Below, in pieces: positions 17,135 to 26,748 of a stretch of 64,000 nucleotides of DNA. Source of the stretch: Myxococcota bacterium (GTDB lineage: Bacteria > Myxococcota > JAJVIH01); NCBI GenBank assembly GCA_022072125.1, contig JAJVIH010000047.1, forward strand, positions 23,002 to 87,001. Reading direction: 5' to 3'. The notes beneath the pieces are model-generated. The model saw only the letters and a list, made by a program, of their open reading frames with translations, was not told the DNA's origin and did not search any database. Every line of letters begins with the position of its first letter. Positions within the stretch are counted from its first letter, which is position 1. Position numbers and translations under genes: made by a program.

Positions 17135-18726
17135 CTTCCCTTCCCTCCAGTGATGTCAGCATGGGATTTTTCGCGGCGGCGCTGGGGTTTTATGTGCTGG
17201 CGTTCTGCTTCTACCTGGCCTTGATCACCCGCGAGGGCCGGGGCTGGCTGGCGAAGGCCGCCACCTTCGCCGCATGGGGCGGCGTCGCCGCGCACGGTCT
17301 GGGCCTGCTGCGCCGCTGGTACGAGGCCGGCGCCGACGTGGTGCATGAGTACACGCTGGCGCGCGGCCATGCCCCCGAGGGTCCGGAGTTGTTCTGGCGC
17401 TGGATCGGCCACCCTCCGTGGACCAACCTGTTTGAAAGCCTGGTGTTTTTCTGCTTCGGCATGATGATCGTCTGGGCGGTGCTGGACCGGAAATTCCAGG
17501 TCAAGATCAGCGGTTTGTTCTCCACCGGCGTGGCCATCACCGCGCTGGGGCTGGCCTTCATCGCCCCGGGACGGGAAATCCAGCCGCTGGTGCGGGCGCT
17601 GCGCTCGGGTTGGCTGCTGATTCACGTCCTGTTCGCCTCGCTGGCCTATCCGCTGTTCCTGACCGCCGCGGTGTTCAGCTTCTTCTACATCATCAAAACC
17701 CGGGTCTCCCGGGAGGCCCAGGGCATTGTGCTGGCGCTGATCGCGGTGGGCATCCTCCTGGCCGTGGGGCGGGGAACCACCTTCGTCACCGATGGGTATT
17801 ACATGACCCTGCGGGCCGATTACGAGGTTCCGCAGTTTCGCATGGTGCGCGAGCGCCTCCCAGACGGGCGTTTCGTGGAGAAGGAAGTGCGCGAGGTCAA
17901 AACCATCGCCGACAAGTTCCGCTACACCGTCAAGGCTCCCCACGCCAGCGGCCAGGGCAAAATTGACAAGGACATTCCCCTGGCGGTCAAGGTCAGCGGC
18001 GTTCCCTGGCTGATCGGCGGATCACTGGCGGGCTTCGCCGCCGCCATCGGCCTGTTTTTCGCGGCGCGGCGTTCAGGCGCGGAAAAACTGGCGGCGTGGG
18101 GAAGACACGCCTTCGCCGCCGCGTCGGCGCTGTTCACCGGCGTGTTGGGGATGATCGTCGCGCGCGCGTTCGGCAACCCCAATGTCAACCGCGCCAAACT
18201 GCCCGAATTCATCGCCGAGGACAGCGCCCGCAAATTCAACGCCGCCGGTCTCGATTTCTCCGTCCACAACATGGATTTCGTGAAGCGGGTGTACCTGTCG
18301 TTGCAGTCCAATCCCTATGATCTGGCGCTGCTGCTGCTGACCTGGGTTTTCCTCGCCTTCTTTGTCTATTACCAGTACCGGCCGGAGAAGGTGGAAGCCG
18401 CCCTGCCCGACGCCAAAAAGCTCGATGTCATGTCGTACAAGATCATCCTGGCGGCGTTTCCGCTGATGGCCATGCTGCTGGCCACCGGCGCGGTCTGGGC
18501 CCATGTGTCGTGGGGGCGTTATTGGGGCTGGGACCCCAAGGAAACCTGGGCGCTCATCACCTGGTTTGTGTACGCCATCTACCTGCACGCGCGCATCACC
18601 CATGGCTGGGTGGGCAAACCCTCGGCGCTCATCGCCATCGCGGGCTTCGCTGTGGTGGTGTTCACCTACATGGGCGTCAACCTGGGTTTGACCGGCGAGG
18701 GCCTGCACGTATATGGCAACGGGTGA
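17131..18726 (+). CDS. ccsA: Cytochrome c biogenesis protein CcsA/ResC, enlarged form
   Basis: Haem-handling membrane protein of System II maturation, partner of ResB. The ATG at 17131 overlaps the resB stop (ATGA). The tryptophan-rich haem motif [18 protein letters not shown] lies near residue 465, in the usual place before the last helices. At 531 residues it is much longer than the typical 300 or so: after the helix [22 protein letters not shown] the protein carries an insert of roughly 200 residues with a charged stretch ([16 protein letters not shown]) and two to three extra hydrophobic segments, before the conserved C-terminal half resumes at [16 protein letters not shown] sequence. The stop overlaps the engB start. 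The role of the insert is unknown. Confidence 0.93.
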   Translation: MTSLPSSDVSMGFFAAALGFYVLAFCFYLALITREGRGWLAKAATFAAWGGVAAHGLGLLRRWYEAGADVVHEYTLARGHAPEGPELFWRWIGHPPWTNLFESLVFFCFGMMIVWAVLDRKFQVKISGLFSTGVAITALGLAFIAPGREIQPLVRALRSGWLLIHVLFASLAYPLFLTAAVFSFFYIIKTRVSREAQGIVLALIAVGILLAVGRGTTFVTDGYYMTLRADYEVPQFRMVRERLPDGRFVEKEVREVKTIADKFRYTVKAPHASGQGKIDKDIPLAVKVSGVPWLIGGSLAGFAAAIGLFFAARRSGAEKLAAWGRHAFAAASALFTGVLGMIVARAFGNPNVNRAKLPEFIAEDSARKFNAAGLDFSVHNMDFVKRVYLSLQSNPYDLALLLLTWVFLAFFVYYQYRPEKVEAALPDAKKLDVMSYKIILAAFPLMAMLLATGAVWAHVSWGRYWGWDPKETWALITWFVYAIYLHARITHGWVGKPSALIAIAGFAVVVFTYMGVNLGLTGEGLHVYGNG

Positions 18727-19331
18727 TGCCCGCATACAAGATAGACAATATCGCCCGCGCCCATCATCCCGGACAGTTTCCGCGGCACGCCCTGCCGGAA
18801 GTGGCGTTCGCCGGCGCTTCCAATGTGGGCAAATCCTCCCTGCTCAATGCGTTGACCGGTCTGCGCAAAAACGCCGCCCGCGTCTCCGCCACCCCCGGAC
18901 GCACCCAGGACATCGCCTTCTACGCCGTCGAGGGGAAGCTCTGCCTGGTGGATTTGCCCGGTTTCGGCTTCGCACAGGTCTCCCGCGAGACACGCGACGA
19001 CTGGGACCGCCTGATCCAGTCCTATTTCAAAGGCCGTGAAAACCTGAAGCTGGCCTGCCTGCTGATGGACTGCCGCCGCCCCCCAGCGGAACGGGACCGT
19101 GCGGTGCTTGACTGGCTGACGGAAAGCGAAATTCCCACCGCCATCGTGCTGACCAAGATGGACAAACTGCCCAAAAACCGGCGTGACAACGAGGTGCGCC
19201 GCTTTGAAAAGCTGCTGGAACTGGAGCCGGACACCATCATCCCCGTGTCGGCGCAGAACCGCGAGGGCGTGGACGACCTCTGGGGCGTCATCCTCGATCA
19301 GTGCGGGGTCAAACTGAGCCGCGGACGTTGA
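18726..19331 (+). CDS. engB: Ribosome biogenesis GTPase EngB (YihA/YsxC)
   Basis: Small GTPase needed for assembly of the large ribosomal subunit; 201 residues. The ATG shares its first base with the ccsA stop (TGATG), indicating coupling. Motifs: G1 GASNVGKS (30-37), G2 within TPGRT (56-60), G3 DLPG (76-79), G4 TKMD and G5 SAQ. The insert SYFKGRENLKLACLLMD between G3 and G4 is characteristic of the family. It is essential in many bacteria. Its link to a cytochrome operon is probably only transcriptional. Confidence 0.96.
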   Translation: MPAYKIDNIARAHHPGQFPRHALPEVAFAGASNVGKSSLLNALTGLRKNAARVSATPGRTQDIAFYAVEGKLCLVDLPGFGFAQVSRETRDDWDRLIQSYFKGRENLKLACLLMDCRRPPAERDRAVLDWLTESEIPTAIVLTKMDKLPKNRRDNEVRRFEKLLELEPDTIIPVSAQNREGVDDLWGVILDQCGVKLSRGR

Positions 19332-19460
19332 AGCTCAAGGACGGGGGCGATGATCATCTTTCTGGCTGCATTCATCCAACCGTCTAGCCCCGCGACGCCG
19401 GACCCGGTTCAGGATGATCCGGTTGCATGGTTCGCACGCCCCGGCGCAGGAAAAGACAAC

Positions 19461-20204
19461 ATGCTCCGCCCGCTGACGCCGCGCCGGACGCCTTTCCTCC
19501 GGAGGAGCGCCGCCCTGGCCGCCGCCTTTCCGCTGGCGGCGATGTGGGCTGTTTCCGCCCCCGCCGCCGCGCAAAATGGCGAGGGGATTGTGCTCGACCG
19601 GATGGCGGCCCGCGTGGCCGGACAGGTCATTACCGTACGGGAGGTGGAGGCCGAGGCGCGCGTGCTCATCGCCTGGGAGAAGCCCGCGAAAGCGCTGGCG
19701 GAGCCCAAACCGAAAATTCTCGACAAAACGCTGCGCTGGCTGACCGATCAGCACCTGATTTACGATCAGGCCACGCGGCTCAAGATATCCCCGGGCTCCA
19801 GCGACGCGGTGGATGAACGAATGAAACAGTTTCAGGGCCTGTTCGGCGGCGCGGTGGAATACCGGAATTTTCTCGCGCGATCAGGGCTTTCCAGAGCCGA
19901 ACTGCGCAACATCATCTCGCGCGATCTGACAGTGGAGAATTACTCGATCCATTACCTGCGCTCGCGGCTGCGCGTGACCCGCGAGGACATTGACGAATAC
20001 CTGCGGCGCAATCCGGAAGCCTTTCGCGGCAATACCAACACCCAGTTTATCCAAAAAGTCGTGGCCAACCGCATCGTGATGGAGCGAAAGTCCCGCGCGC
20101 GCGAGGAAATCCTGTCGCGGCTGCGCGAGAAGAATCCGCCCGAATACTTCGTGGACTTCCTGCAGCGCGGCCTGGTGCGCGATCAGAAGGAGACGCCGCA
20201 TTGA
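19461..20204 (+). CDS. Exported SurA N-terminal-like protein, no PPIase domain
   Basis: A 247-residue periplasmic protein. ATG 19461 has AGGA nine bases upstream and starts a signal peptide (FLRRSAALAAAFPLAAMW to the AAA-QN cleavage region). The mature part opens with VLDRMAARVAGQVITVREVEAEAR, the typical start of SurA/PpiD chaperone domains (a strand 'VNGxxIT' followed by helices), then helices to the end. No rotamase domain follows. It may bind unfolded outer-membrane proteins without isomerase activity. Its last codons hold the AGAAGGAGA site of the next gene, and the stop overlaps the TTG start of rimI. An alternative is an uncharacterised secreted helical protein. Confidence 0.65.
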   Translation: MLRPLTPRRTPFLRRSAALAAAFPLAAMWAVSAPAAAQNGEGIVLDRMAARVAGQVITVREVEAEARVLIAWEKPAKALAEPKPKILDKTLRWLTDQHLIYDQATRLKISPGSSDAVDERMKQFQGLFGGAVEYRNFLARSGLSRAELRNIISRDLTVENYSIHYLRSRLRVTREDIDEYLRRNPEAFRGNTNTQFIQKVVANRIVMERKSRAREEILSRLREKNPPEYFVDFLQRGLVRDQKETPH

Positions 20205-20686
20205 CCCCAGAGGGCGCCCCTGGCTTCATCATCCGTCCCGCTGCCCGGGAAGACGTGCCGTCCGTGGCGGCGATTGAATCGCGGGTGTTCGTGGGCGGAT
20301 GGTCGCCGGTCATGTTCGAAATGGAACTCGAAGCCGGCGATGGATATTTTCTGGTGGCGGAGACCGGCGGCGTCATCGCAGGATACGTGGTCTATCGCCT
20401 GAATCCCGAGGAAGCCTGGCTGCTGGAACTGGCGGTGTCTCCGGAATTCCGGCGCAAGGGGCTGGGACGGGAATTGCTGAGGCGTTTTATCTCGGCCGCC
20501 CGGGAATCGGGCGCGCGCCAGGCGATTCTGGAGGTTCGCACCGGCAGCGCACCGGCGATTTCCCTGTACGAAAACGCGGGATTTCAGCGTATGGGCATGC
20601 GCAGGAATTATTATTCAGCCACCGGCGAGGATGCGTATGTCATGGGACTGAACCTGGTCGGGCAGGCGGCCGGGGTTGGCGGGTGA
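20201..20686 (+). CDS. rimI: Ribosomal protein S18-alanine N-acetyltransferase RimI
   Basis: GNAT enzyme that acetylates the N-terminus of ribosomal protein S18; 161 residues. It begins with TTG at 20201, supported by AGAAGGAGA seven bases upstream and by a four-base overlap with the previous stop. Acetyl-CoA binding residues are in RRKGLGRELL; LLELAVSPEFR precedes them and YENAGFQRMGMRRNYY and EDAYVMGLNL close the domain, all typical of RimI. It could act on another protein N-terminus, since GNAT specificity is hard to read. Confidence 0.85.
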   Translation: MTPEGAPGFIIRPAAREDVPSVAAIESRVFVGGWSPVMFEMELEAGDGYFLVAETGGVIAGYVVYRLNPEEAWLLELAVSPEFRRKGLGRELLRRFISAARESGARQAILEVRTGSAPAISLYENAGFQRMGMRRNYYSATGEDAYVMGLNLVGQAAGVGG

Positions 20687-20720
20687 TTTCCAGCGGAGAA
20701 ATCCCTGCTCATGGGGGTGG

Positions 20721-20749
20721 TTGAGAACGCAGCTCTCCAAACGTAGCAT
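20721..20749 (+). promoter_or_regulatory. Promoter for the small GNAT gene, predicted leaderless
   Basis: TTGAGA (20721-20726), a 17-base spacer and TAGCAT (20744-20749), which ends 7 bases before the ATG at 20757. It is the best -35/-10 pair among the presumed leaderless genes here. Confidence 0.5.
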
Positions 20750-20756
20750 CCGCATC

Positions 20757-21044
20757 ATGCAACATCAGATCCAACACCAGCATGGTCACAATCACGGCAG
20801 TTTTTTCATCGCGGAAAATGGGGTGCGCGTGGCGGAACTGAACTATCGCATGGATGGCGGCGCGGCCCTGCTCCTGCATACCTTCGTGGATCCCTCCCTG
20901 CGCGGCGGCGGAGTGGGCATGCTGCTGATCGAGGCCGCGGTGGACTGGGCGCGCCGCGAAAACAAAAAATTGGTCCCCGTATGCTCCTACGCGCATTGGG
21001 CGTTCTCACGCCGCCCGGACTTTTCCGGCGTGCTGGAGAAGTAA
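20757..21044 (+). CDS. Small GNAT-like N-acetyltransferase (YjdJ/NATD1 type)
   Basis: A 95-residue single-domain acetyltransferase-fold protein. The His-rich start (QHQIQHQHGHNHG) is followed by GVRVAELNYRM, then VDPSLRGGGVGMLLIEAAVDWARRENKKLVPVCSYAHWAF, which is the acetyl-CoA site of the short YjdJ/NATD1 family including the conserved C-x-Y-A/V ending. The physiological substrate of this family is not well known. No Shine-Dalgarno sequence is seen; a promoter ends just before the start codon. The His-rich tail could bind a metal. Confidence 0.75.
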   Translation: MQHQIQHQHGHNHGSFFIAENGVRVAELNYRMDGGAALLLHTFVDPSLRGGGVGMLLIEAAVDWARRENKKLVPVCSYAHWAFSRRPDFSGVLEK

Positions 21045-21070
21045 TCCGGGGTTCTCCCCCTCCCCGGCAT

Positions 21071-22105
21071 TCAGGGTTTCTCCGCCGGGTTTTGCGCCAG
21101 GCGGGACACCGGCGCCGTGAGGTGATCGGCTATCCACACATGGCCTGCCGGGTTGGGGTGATAATGGTCGTCCGGATGAAGCTGGAAATCCGGATTTTCC
21201 GCCAGGCAATCGCGGCCCAGCACGACAAGCGGAACGCCCTCGCGGATCAAGCCTTCGCTCACGCGCTGCTGGAAGCGCCGGCAGCGATCCAGATCGCGGA
21301 TCTGCTCCGGATGCGGACGCCCGAAAAACGGCAGCAGAATCACCAGCACGCGCATCCCGGCGGCGCGCATGGCGGCCGGAGCATGGATGGCGGCGTCCAC
21401 CGATCGCGCGGAGACATCCCATTCATCCACGTCACCAGGCATGACCGCGCGGCTGATCAGGGTTTGCAGAAAACGCGATCGCCACCACAGACCGGTCAAC
21501 GGCATTGGCCGGTACAGCGGACCATCCGGGGAATCCACCGGACGCCAGACGGCGTTTTCTCCCGCCACCAGCATGAGGGCGGGATCAGCGTCGTTGGGAC
21601 ACAGGCTGAATACGGCGGCGTGGCCTTTCAATCCCGAAGATCGCCATGCCGCCAGCCATTGCTGCGGATTGGAGCCCGGCTGCCCGAGGTTGATGGATTC
21701 CACCGCCAGACCATCCCGGCGCAACCGGTCCTCGACCAGATTTTCGTAGGTTTCCGTGCGGCGCACTCCCGCCCCGGCGGCGACGGAATCACCGGACCAC
21801 AGAATGCGGAACACGCCTTGGGGCGGATCGTCTTCGACGGGGATATCCACATCGAACAGGCCGCGGCGGTTGACCCCGCAGGCGTTGGCTTTCCAGCGCC
21901 AGCCGGCCGGCTGGTTCTCCAGCACCTCGACGCATTCCGGCTCGGTCAATTCGATATACGCTGGACGGTCCACGCCCGCGAAACGGAAGGCCAGTTCGCC
22001 GGCGAGAACAAACCACAAGGGAATCAAGGCGATCAGGATGAAACGGAACCAGAATCTCCGCCGCCGGTTCACGGGCTTGTCCTGCGGGAGCGGGGCCGTC
22101 TCCAT
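21071..22105 (-). CDS. Membrane-anchored SGNH/GDSL-type hydrolase
   Basis: A 344-residue protein with one N-terminal membrane helix (FWFRFILIALIPLWFVLAGELAF) and an outside domain of the SGNH esterase fold. Block I is WSGDSVAAGAG with Ser107, block III is LCPNDAD, and the catalytic Asp-His pair lies in DDHYHPNPAGH near the end. Such enzymes remove acyl or acetyl groups from sugars, lipids or peptidoglycan; the substrate here is unknown. It starts 6 bases after the rarA stop on the same strand, so it is probably read through from rarA. Confidence 0.75.
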   Translation of the reverse strand: METAPLPQDKPVNRRRRFWFRFILIALIPLWFVLAGELAFRFAGVDRPAYIELTEPECVEVLENQPAGWRWKANACGVNRRGLFDVDIPVEDDPPQGVFRILWSGDSVAAGAGVRRTETYENLVEDRLRRDGLAVESINLGQPGSNPQQWLAAWRSSGLKGHAAVFSLCPNDADPALMLVAGENAVWRPVDSPDGPLYRPMPLTGLWWRSRFLQTLISRAVMPGDVDEWDVSARSVDAAIHAPAAMRAAGMRVLVILLPFFGRPHPEQIRDLDRCRRFQQRVSEGLIREGVPLVVLGRDCLAENPDFQLHPDDHYHPNPAGHVWIADHLTAPVSRLAQNPAEKP

Positions 22106-22111
22106 GCGGGA

Positions 22112-23485
22112 TCAGTCTTCACCGGTTCCGGGTTGCTCCTCAGGCGGAGGGGACTGCAACCCGGCCATGCGCCGGCGGATGGCCTGCTCCTCCCCGCTTT
22201 CCGAAGGCTGGTAAATGCAGCCCGGCTGGAGCGGATCGGGCAGGTGGTTTTCCTTCACATAGTGGCCGCTGTAGTTGTGCGGATATTTGTATCCCGCGCC
22301 ATAACCAAGGTCTTTCATGAGCGAGGTGGGGGCGTTGCGCAGGTGTTTGGGGACAGGCAGCGCGCCATGTTCCTTCACGATTTCGCGCGCGGCCTTGTAG
22401 GAGGCGATGGTGGTGTTGGATTTGGGGGCGGTGGCGAGAAACGCGGCGCATTGGCTCATGGGCAACACGCCCTCGGGCATTCCAACAAACTCGAAGGCCT
22501 GCAGGGTCGAAACCGCCAGCGTCAACGCGCGCGGATCGGCGTTGCCGATATCCTCGGCGGCGAAGATCACCATGCGGCGGATCAGGAAAAGCGGGTCTTC
22601 TCCCGCCTCAAGCATGCGGACCATATAGTAGATGGCGGCGTCCGGGTCCGAACCGCGCATGCTTTTGATGAAGGCGCTGATGGTGTTGTAGTGCTCCTCG
22701 CCGCTTTTGTCGTAGAGCAGCGACTGTTTTTGCGCGGCGAAGCGCGCCTCTTCCGGCCCGATCACGGGGTTTTTGCGCCCCCGCGCGAAGCGGGCGGCGG
22801 TCTCCAGCGCGTTCAGGGCGCGGCGGCCATCGCAGCCGGCCAGTTGCACCAGCGCATCCAGTCCCTCCGGAGAAAGCGTGACGCCCCACGTCCCCAGGCC
22901 GTTGGCTTCATCGGCGAGGGCGCGCTCGATCAGCATGCGGATGGCCTCCGGCGTCAGCGGGTTGAGCACCAGCACCCGCGCCCGCGACAGCAACGCACCG
23001 TTTACATAGAAGGACGGATTCTCCGTGGTCGCGCCCGCGAGGGTGACCGTCCCCCGCTCGACGTGGGGGAGAAGGGCGTCCTGCTGGCCCTTGTTGAACC
23101 GGTGGATTTCATCAATAAAGAGGAGCGTACGCTGCTGGTGGTAGCGGCGGCGATCGGCGGCGTCCTGCACGGCGGCGCGAATCTCCGCCACTCCCGCGTT
23201 GACGGCGGAGAGGGTGACCAACTGGTAGCCGGCGCTGGCGGCCAGCAGGGATGCGATGGTGGTTTTTCCGGTTCCCGGCGGCCCCCACAGAATCAGACTG
23301 GGCAGAGTTCCGGATGCGACGGCGCGGGCGAGAAAGCCATCGTGGCCCGTCAGGTGATCCTGCCCGGCCACGGCTTCCAGGGTGCGCGGGCGCATGCGTT
23401 CGGCCAGCGGAATATCGTCGCGCCGTCCGTCAGCCGCGGCGTCGAAGAGATTGGATTCCTGCTGGCGTCCAGGCCGGAGTTTCAT
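22112..23485 (-). CDS. rarA: Replication-associated recombination ATPase RarA (MgsA)
   Basis: AAA+ ATPase related to clamp loaders that acts at stalled replication forks; 457 residues. It opens with [20 protein letters not shown], then Walker A GPPGTGKT (68-75) and Walker [11 protein letters not shown] (121-130). Sensor 1 is in GATTENPSF. The C-terminal half has [30 protein letters not shown] and the HYVKENHLP segment, both diagnostic of RarA. GGAAG seven bases before the ATG supports the start. It lies 18 bases after the stop of the VWA/GATase protein gene. Confidence 0.96.
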   Translation of the reverse strand: MKLRPGRQQESNLFDAAADGRRDDIPLAERMRPRTLEAVAGQDHLTGHDGFLARAVASGTLPSLILWGPPGTGKTTIASLLAASAGYQLVTLSAVNAGVAEIRAAVQDAADRRRYHQQRTLLFIDEIHRFNKGQQDALLPHVERGTVTLAGATTENPSFYVNGALLSRARVLVLNPLTPEAIRMLIERALADEANGLGTWGVTLSPEGLDALVQLAGCDGRRALNALETAARFARGRKNPVIGPEEARFAAQKQSLLYDKSGEEHYNTISAFIKSMRGSDPDAAIYYMVRMLEAGEDPLFLIRRMVIFAAEDIGNADPRALTLAVSTLQAFEFVGMPEGVLPMSQCAAFLATAPKSNTTIASYKAAREIVKEHGALPVPKHLRNAPTSLMKDLGYGAGYKYPHNYSGHYVKENHLPDPLQPGCIYQPSESGEEQAIRRRMAGLQSPPPEEQPGTGED

Positions 23486-23503
23486 TCGAGGTCTTCCACG
23501 ATC

Positions 23504-25807
23504 CTATAAATACCCCCATTTGCGGCGGAGAAACCACTCCACGCCAAGGCACGCAGCGATCAGCGCGAGGAATATCCACGTATTCCACAGGGGATGATGC
23601 TCCTTGCGATCCACGCGGGCGATCTCCGGATCCAGAAGCGGCAGGCGATCCAGCGAACCATCCGGCAACGGCTGATACACCCCGCCGCTGGCGCGGGCGA
23701 TGGCCTCCAGCACATCTGGGCGCGGCGCCACCCGCTGCATCTCCCGGGAAGCCGGGCGTACGATCAGCACATCCTCGGCTTCGCCCAGCGCCTCGCCCTT
23801 GAGCGAAGCCGCGGCGCGGATGCGCGCCGCGCCAGGTGATTTGGCTTCCCACGACAGGCGGGCGCGTCCATCGGGACCGGTTTGCAATTCCTTGACGAAG
23901 GGATCTCCCTCCGGCGGCGTGATGGTGAGGCGGATATCCGCGCCCGGGGCGGGGTGATAGCTGCGATCCAGCGCGAGAATATCCACTCCGGCGGGCTCGT
24001 TGATATCCACCTCGGGTTTGTCGAGGGAGATGACCACGGGCGCCAGATCGGGATCGCGGATCAGCCAGCGGATGGCGTTGGCCCAGAAGGCGTCGTAGAG
24101 GCGCGCCTCGGCGGCGGCGTTGTCCCCGTTGAAGGCCCAGCGCCAGAGAGCATCCATGCCGATGGCCAGCACACGGCCTTTTCCCGCCTCGCGCACCGAC
24201 ACCACCGGCATGGGCGCTCCGCCCGCCTGCAGGGTGGGGTGTTCGAGCAGCGCGATTCCGCCCGGACGCAGCGCGCCCACGATATTGACTCCCGGCATGG
24301 CGGGCAATTTCATCCAACCATCCGGACCGCCGGGGATATTCAGGTTGGTGATGGGGTGATTGCGCCCGGCCTGGGTGGGCCGCGGGTGGAAATCCGCGTC
24401 GGTGTCGGCGGCGCTGAAGGGCAACTCGACCGGCAACAGATCGCCCACGGCGGTCATGGCGTATTGGCCGTTGGCGAAGCTGCGCGGCCCGCCGATCATG
24501 ACGAATCCTCCCCCATCCTCGCGCACGAACCGGGCCACGTTCGCGAGGTACTGCTTCATCTGGTACGGGCCGTAATCAAAGTTGTGGAAGATCACCAGAT
24601 CGAAGGTTTTGAGTTGCTGGGTGAACAGTTCGCGGGTCGGAAACTGGATGAGCGAAATCTCCCGCTCGGGAATGCTGAAGTCGTCGTCGGTGGTGCGCAG
24701 GATGTAGAACGAGATCAGGTCCACGTTGGGGTTGCGGGTCAGGTGCTGGCGCAAAAACCGGGTGTCCAGCGAGGTCGCGCCCGCCACGTGCAGCACCCGC
24801 ACCTTGTCGCGGATGATCTTGATGCTGAAGTTCCGCACGTTGTTGCCGGGAACCGCATCGCCGCTGACCACCGGCGTGCGCACCGTATAGACAAACTTGC
24901 CCGCGCGCTGCGGGGCCACGCTGAACTTCACGGTTTCCTTGCGCCGTCCTTCTCCCAGCAACACCTCGCGGGTGGCCAGCAGCGCGCCATCCTCCAGCAG
25001 TTCAACGGGTATCTGGCCGCGGATGGCGCCGTGGGCCTCGATCTCCGCCTCGATCTCCATGGTGTTGCGCACGAAGGCGAAGTCATCGGCCGCCACCCGG
25101 GAGATGGCCAGATCGGTGAACACCCCGCCCGCGCCCGCGCCAAATGACGACACCGGAGCCTTCAGGCGATCCAGGACGCCTTTCAGTTCTCCCGGCAATT
25201 CGCCGTTGGGCGAGGGCTCCCACGCGGCCAGTTTTTCGTTGTCGGCCCCGTCGCTGTAGATGATCACGCCGGACAGCTTCCGTCCTGAGGTGTCGTTGGC
25301 GGCTTCGGCCAGCCCAGCGAGAAGATCCGTGGTGTTGCCGGCGGGATTGACTTCCGGATTCCCGCTGGAGCTTTTCACCGGACGCGAGGAGAAACGCCAG
25401 GTTTCCACCACGAAGCGGTTGCGCAGTGCATCCCACTGGCTGGCGTTCCGGTCGAAGTGATCGCGCACCTGGGCGATGCGCGAGGCCTGACCCGCCGCCG
25501 CGGGCAGTTCCATGCTGCGGGATTCATCCAGCAGCACCACCAGCCGGTTTTTGATGTGGGTGATGCGCTGAAGGGTCAGCGCCGGCTCGCATACGGCCAG
25601 CACCAGCAAGACAATCGCGGCGATCCGCAGGGCGGCGAGGCCCGCGAAGCGCCGGGGCGTACGCAAATCGCGAACGCCGCGCAACGACCAGACAATGGCC
25701 GCAAGACCGGCGGCCGCCACGAAGAACAGCGCCCAGGGCGGCAGTTCCGACAGCAGGCTGAACTTCCAGTCGTTGTACAGTTCCGGATGATCGGTGAAGA
25801 ACTGCAT
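23504..25807 (-). CDS. Large membrane protein with VWA and GATase1-like domains
   Basis: A 767-residue membrane protein of a type found in planctomycetes and myxobacteria, often called BatA-like or glutamine amidotransferase-like. Two N-terminal helices (PPWALFFVAAAGLAAIVWSL and ALRIAAIVLLVLAVCEPAL) precede a VWA domain with the metal site DESRSM and YSDGADN. An Ig-like region follows, then a GATase1-like domain from about VLHVAGATSLDTRFL to GGGFVMIGGPRSF, which shows no obvious catalytic Cys. After another beta-rich part, one helix (WNTWIFLALIAACLGVEWFL) ends the protein. It is read after the DUF4159 gene with a 9-base gap. The job of these proteins is not established; a role in cell-surface assembly is a guess. 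Confidence 0.8.
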   Translation of the reverse strand: MQFFTDHPELYNDWKFSLLSELPPWALFFVAAAGLAAIVWSLRGVRDLRTPRRFAGLAALRIAAIVLLVLAVCEPALTLQRITHIKNRLVVLLDESRSMELPAAAGQASRIAQVRDHFDRNASQWDALRNRFVVETWRFSSRPVKSSSGNPEVNPAGNTTDLLAGLAEAANDTSGRKLSGVIIYSDGADNEKLAAWEPSPNGELPGELKGVLDRLKAPVSSFGAGAGGVFTDLAISRVAADDFAFVRNTMEIEAEIEAHGAIRGQIPVELLEDGALLATREVLLGEGRRKETVKFSVAPQRAGKFVYTVRTPVVSGDAVPGNNVRNFSIKIIRDKVRVLHVAGATSLDTRFLRQHLTRNPNVDLISFYILRTTDDDFSIPEREISLIQFPTRELFTQQLKTFDLVIFHNFDYGPYQMKQYLANVARFVREDGGGFVMIGGPRSFANGQYAMTAVGDLLPVELPFSAADTDADFHPRPTQAGRNHPITNLNIPGGPDGWMKLPAMPGVNIVGALRPGGIALLEHPTLQAGGAPMPVVSVREAGKGRVLAIGMDALWRWAFNGDNAAAEARLYDAFWANAIRWLIRDPDLAPVVISLDKPEVDINEPAGVDILALDRSYHPAPGADIRLTITPPEGDPFVKELQTGPDGRARLSWEAKSPGAARIRAAASLKGEALGEAEDVLIVRPASREMQRVAPRPDVLEAIARASGGVYQPLPDGSLDRLPLLDPEIARVDRKEHHPLWNTWIFLALIAACLGVEWFLRRKWGYL

Positions 25808-25816
25808 GGCGCGGGG

Positions 25817-26557
25817 CTAGCGTCTCCGCCGCAGAATGAAGGGCAGGTGAACCTGGTCGTCCTTGTAGTGCAGGCAGGTTGTGTACATCACCACGTTCAC
25901 GCCCATGCGGAAGGCCATTTCACGCTGGGCCTGGCCGCCGGGACTGACATCGTAACGCCACACGCCAAATTCATCGCGCTCCCAGGCCCCCGTCATGTCG
26001 TTGTGGCTGAACAGCACCGCCAGGCGGCCGTCGGCCTCCATGCACTCCATCCAGGGTTTGCGCAGGGTGCGGCCCGGCTGGGTCGAAATCAGGTAGAAGG
26101 TCTTGTACAGCACATGCTCGCGCTTGAGTTCCGTGATGGGAATATCCGGCAACACACGGGCCATTTCGCGTTTCATCGCCCCCACGAAGACATCGGCGGC
26201 GCCATCCACCACCAGCAGTCCGCCGCCGCCAAGCCAGCGCCTCAGGTTGCGGATTTCCTCGTCGTTGAAGGGCTGGATATCCATGGAGCCGGTGGCGAAG
26301 GCCAGGGCGCTCTGGAACAACCGCGGCGAATCCGGCGCGGCGTCGAGATAGTCGCCTGCCGGGTCCACGCTGGTGCGGTGGATCAGTTCGGCCGCCAGCC
26401 GCCGCAGCGCGGAAGGCCGGGAGCCCGGATCGCCGCCCCGGTACATCAGTCGCGCCAGCACCAGCCGGTTTTTGTTTCCAAAAGCCCGGGCGCTTCCCGG
26501 AGCGGCGGCAAGTCCCAGCGAGAGCGCGGCTGCGCCCAAAAATTCCCTGCGCTTCAT
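25817..26557 (-). CDS. DUF4159 domain protein with Tat-type signal
   Basis: A 246-residue exported protein. The N-terminus MKRREFLGAAALSLGLAAAPGSARA is a plausible twin-arginine signal, with only the KRREFLG form of the motif. The body matches the DUF4159 pattern: RLMYRGGDPGSRPSALRRL, LRRWLGGGGLLVVDGAAD and, at the end, FRMGVNVVMYTTCLHYKDDQVHLPFILRRRR. DUF4159 proteins commonly accompany VWA/GATase-like membrane proteins, as here. ATG 26557 was preferred over the GTG two codons upstream; neither has a Shine-Dalgarno sequence, and a TATAAC box ends 8 bases before the ATG. Confidence 0.8.
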   Translation of the reverse strand: MKRREFLGAAALSLGLAAAPGSARAFGNKNRLVLARLMYRGGDPGSRPSALRRLAAELIHRTSVDPAGDYLDAAPDSPRLFQSALAFATGSMDIQPFNDEEIRNLRRWLGGGGLLVVDGAADVFVGAMKREMARVLPDIPITELKREHVLYKTFYLISTQPGRTLRKPWMECMEADGRLAVLFSHNDMTGAWERDEFGVWRYDVSPGGQAQREMAFRMGVNVVMYTTCLHYKDDQVHLPFILRRRR

Positions 26558-26565
26558 CGCCACTG

Positions 26566-26594
26566 GTTATAATTCGCGCCCGCTTATCCAGCAA
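26566..26594 (-). promoter_or_regulatory. Promoter for the DUF4159/VWA pair, predicted leaderless
   Basis: On the minus strand TTGCTG (26594-26589), 17 bases, TATAAC (26571-26566), then 8 bases to the ATG. No ribosome binding site is present. Confidence 0.45.
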
Positions 26595-26748
26595 CGGAAG
26601 GGGCCGGGAAACGGCCGGATTCGCCCGTGGCGGGAATCACGCCCATGGGAGAAGGCTTTCCGCGGCGGTTGCGGGCCGCTGATCCGGGAAGGCGCGAAGG
26701 GAAACCCGGAGGTGGAAACCAGCCCTCCGGCTTCCCTATCCTTTCCGG

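Noticed and set aside
20981..23509. 842-codon open frame on the plus strand
   Set aside because: It runs antisense to the SGNH hydrolase and rarA, both with clear motifs, and shows no domain of its own.
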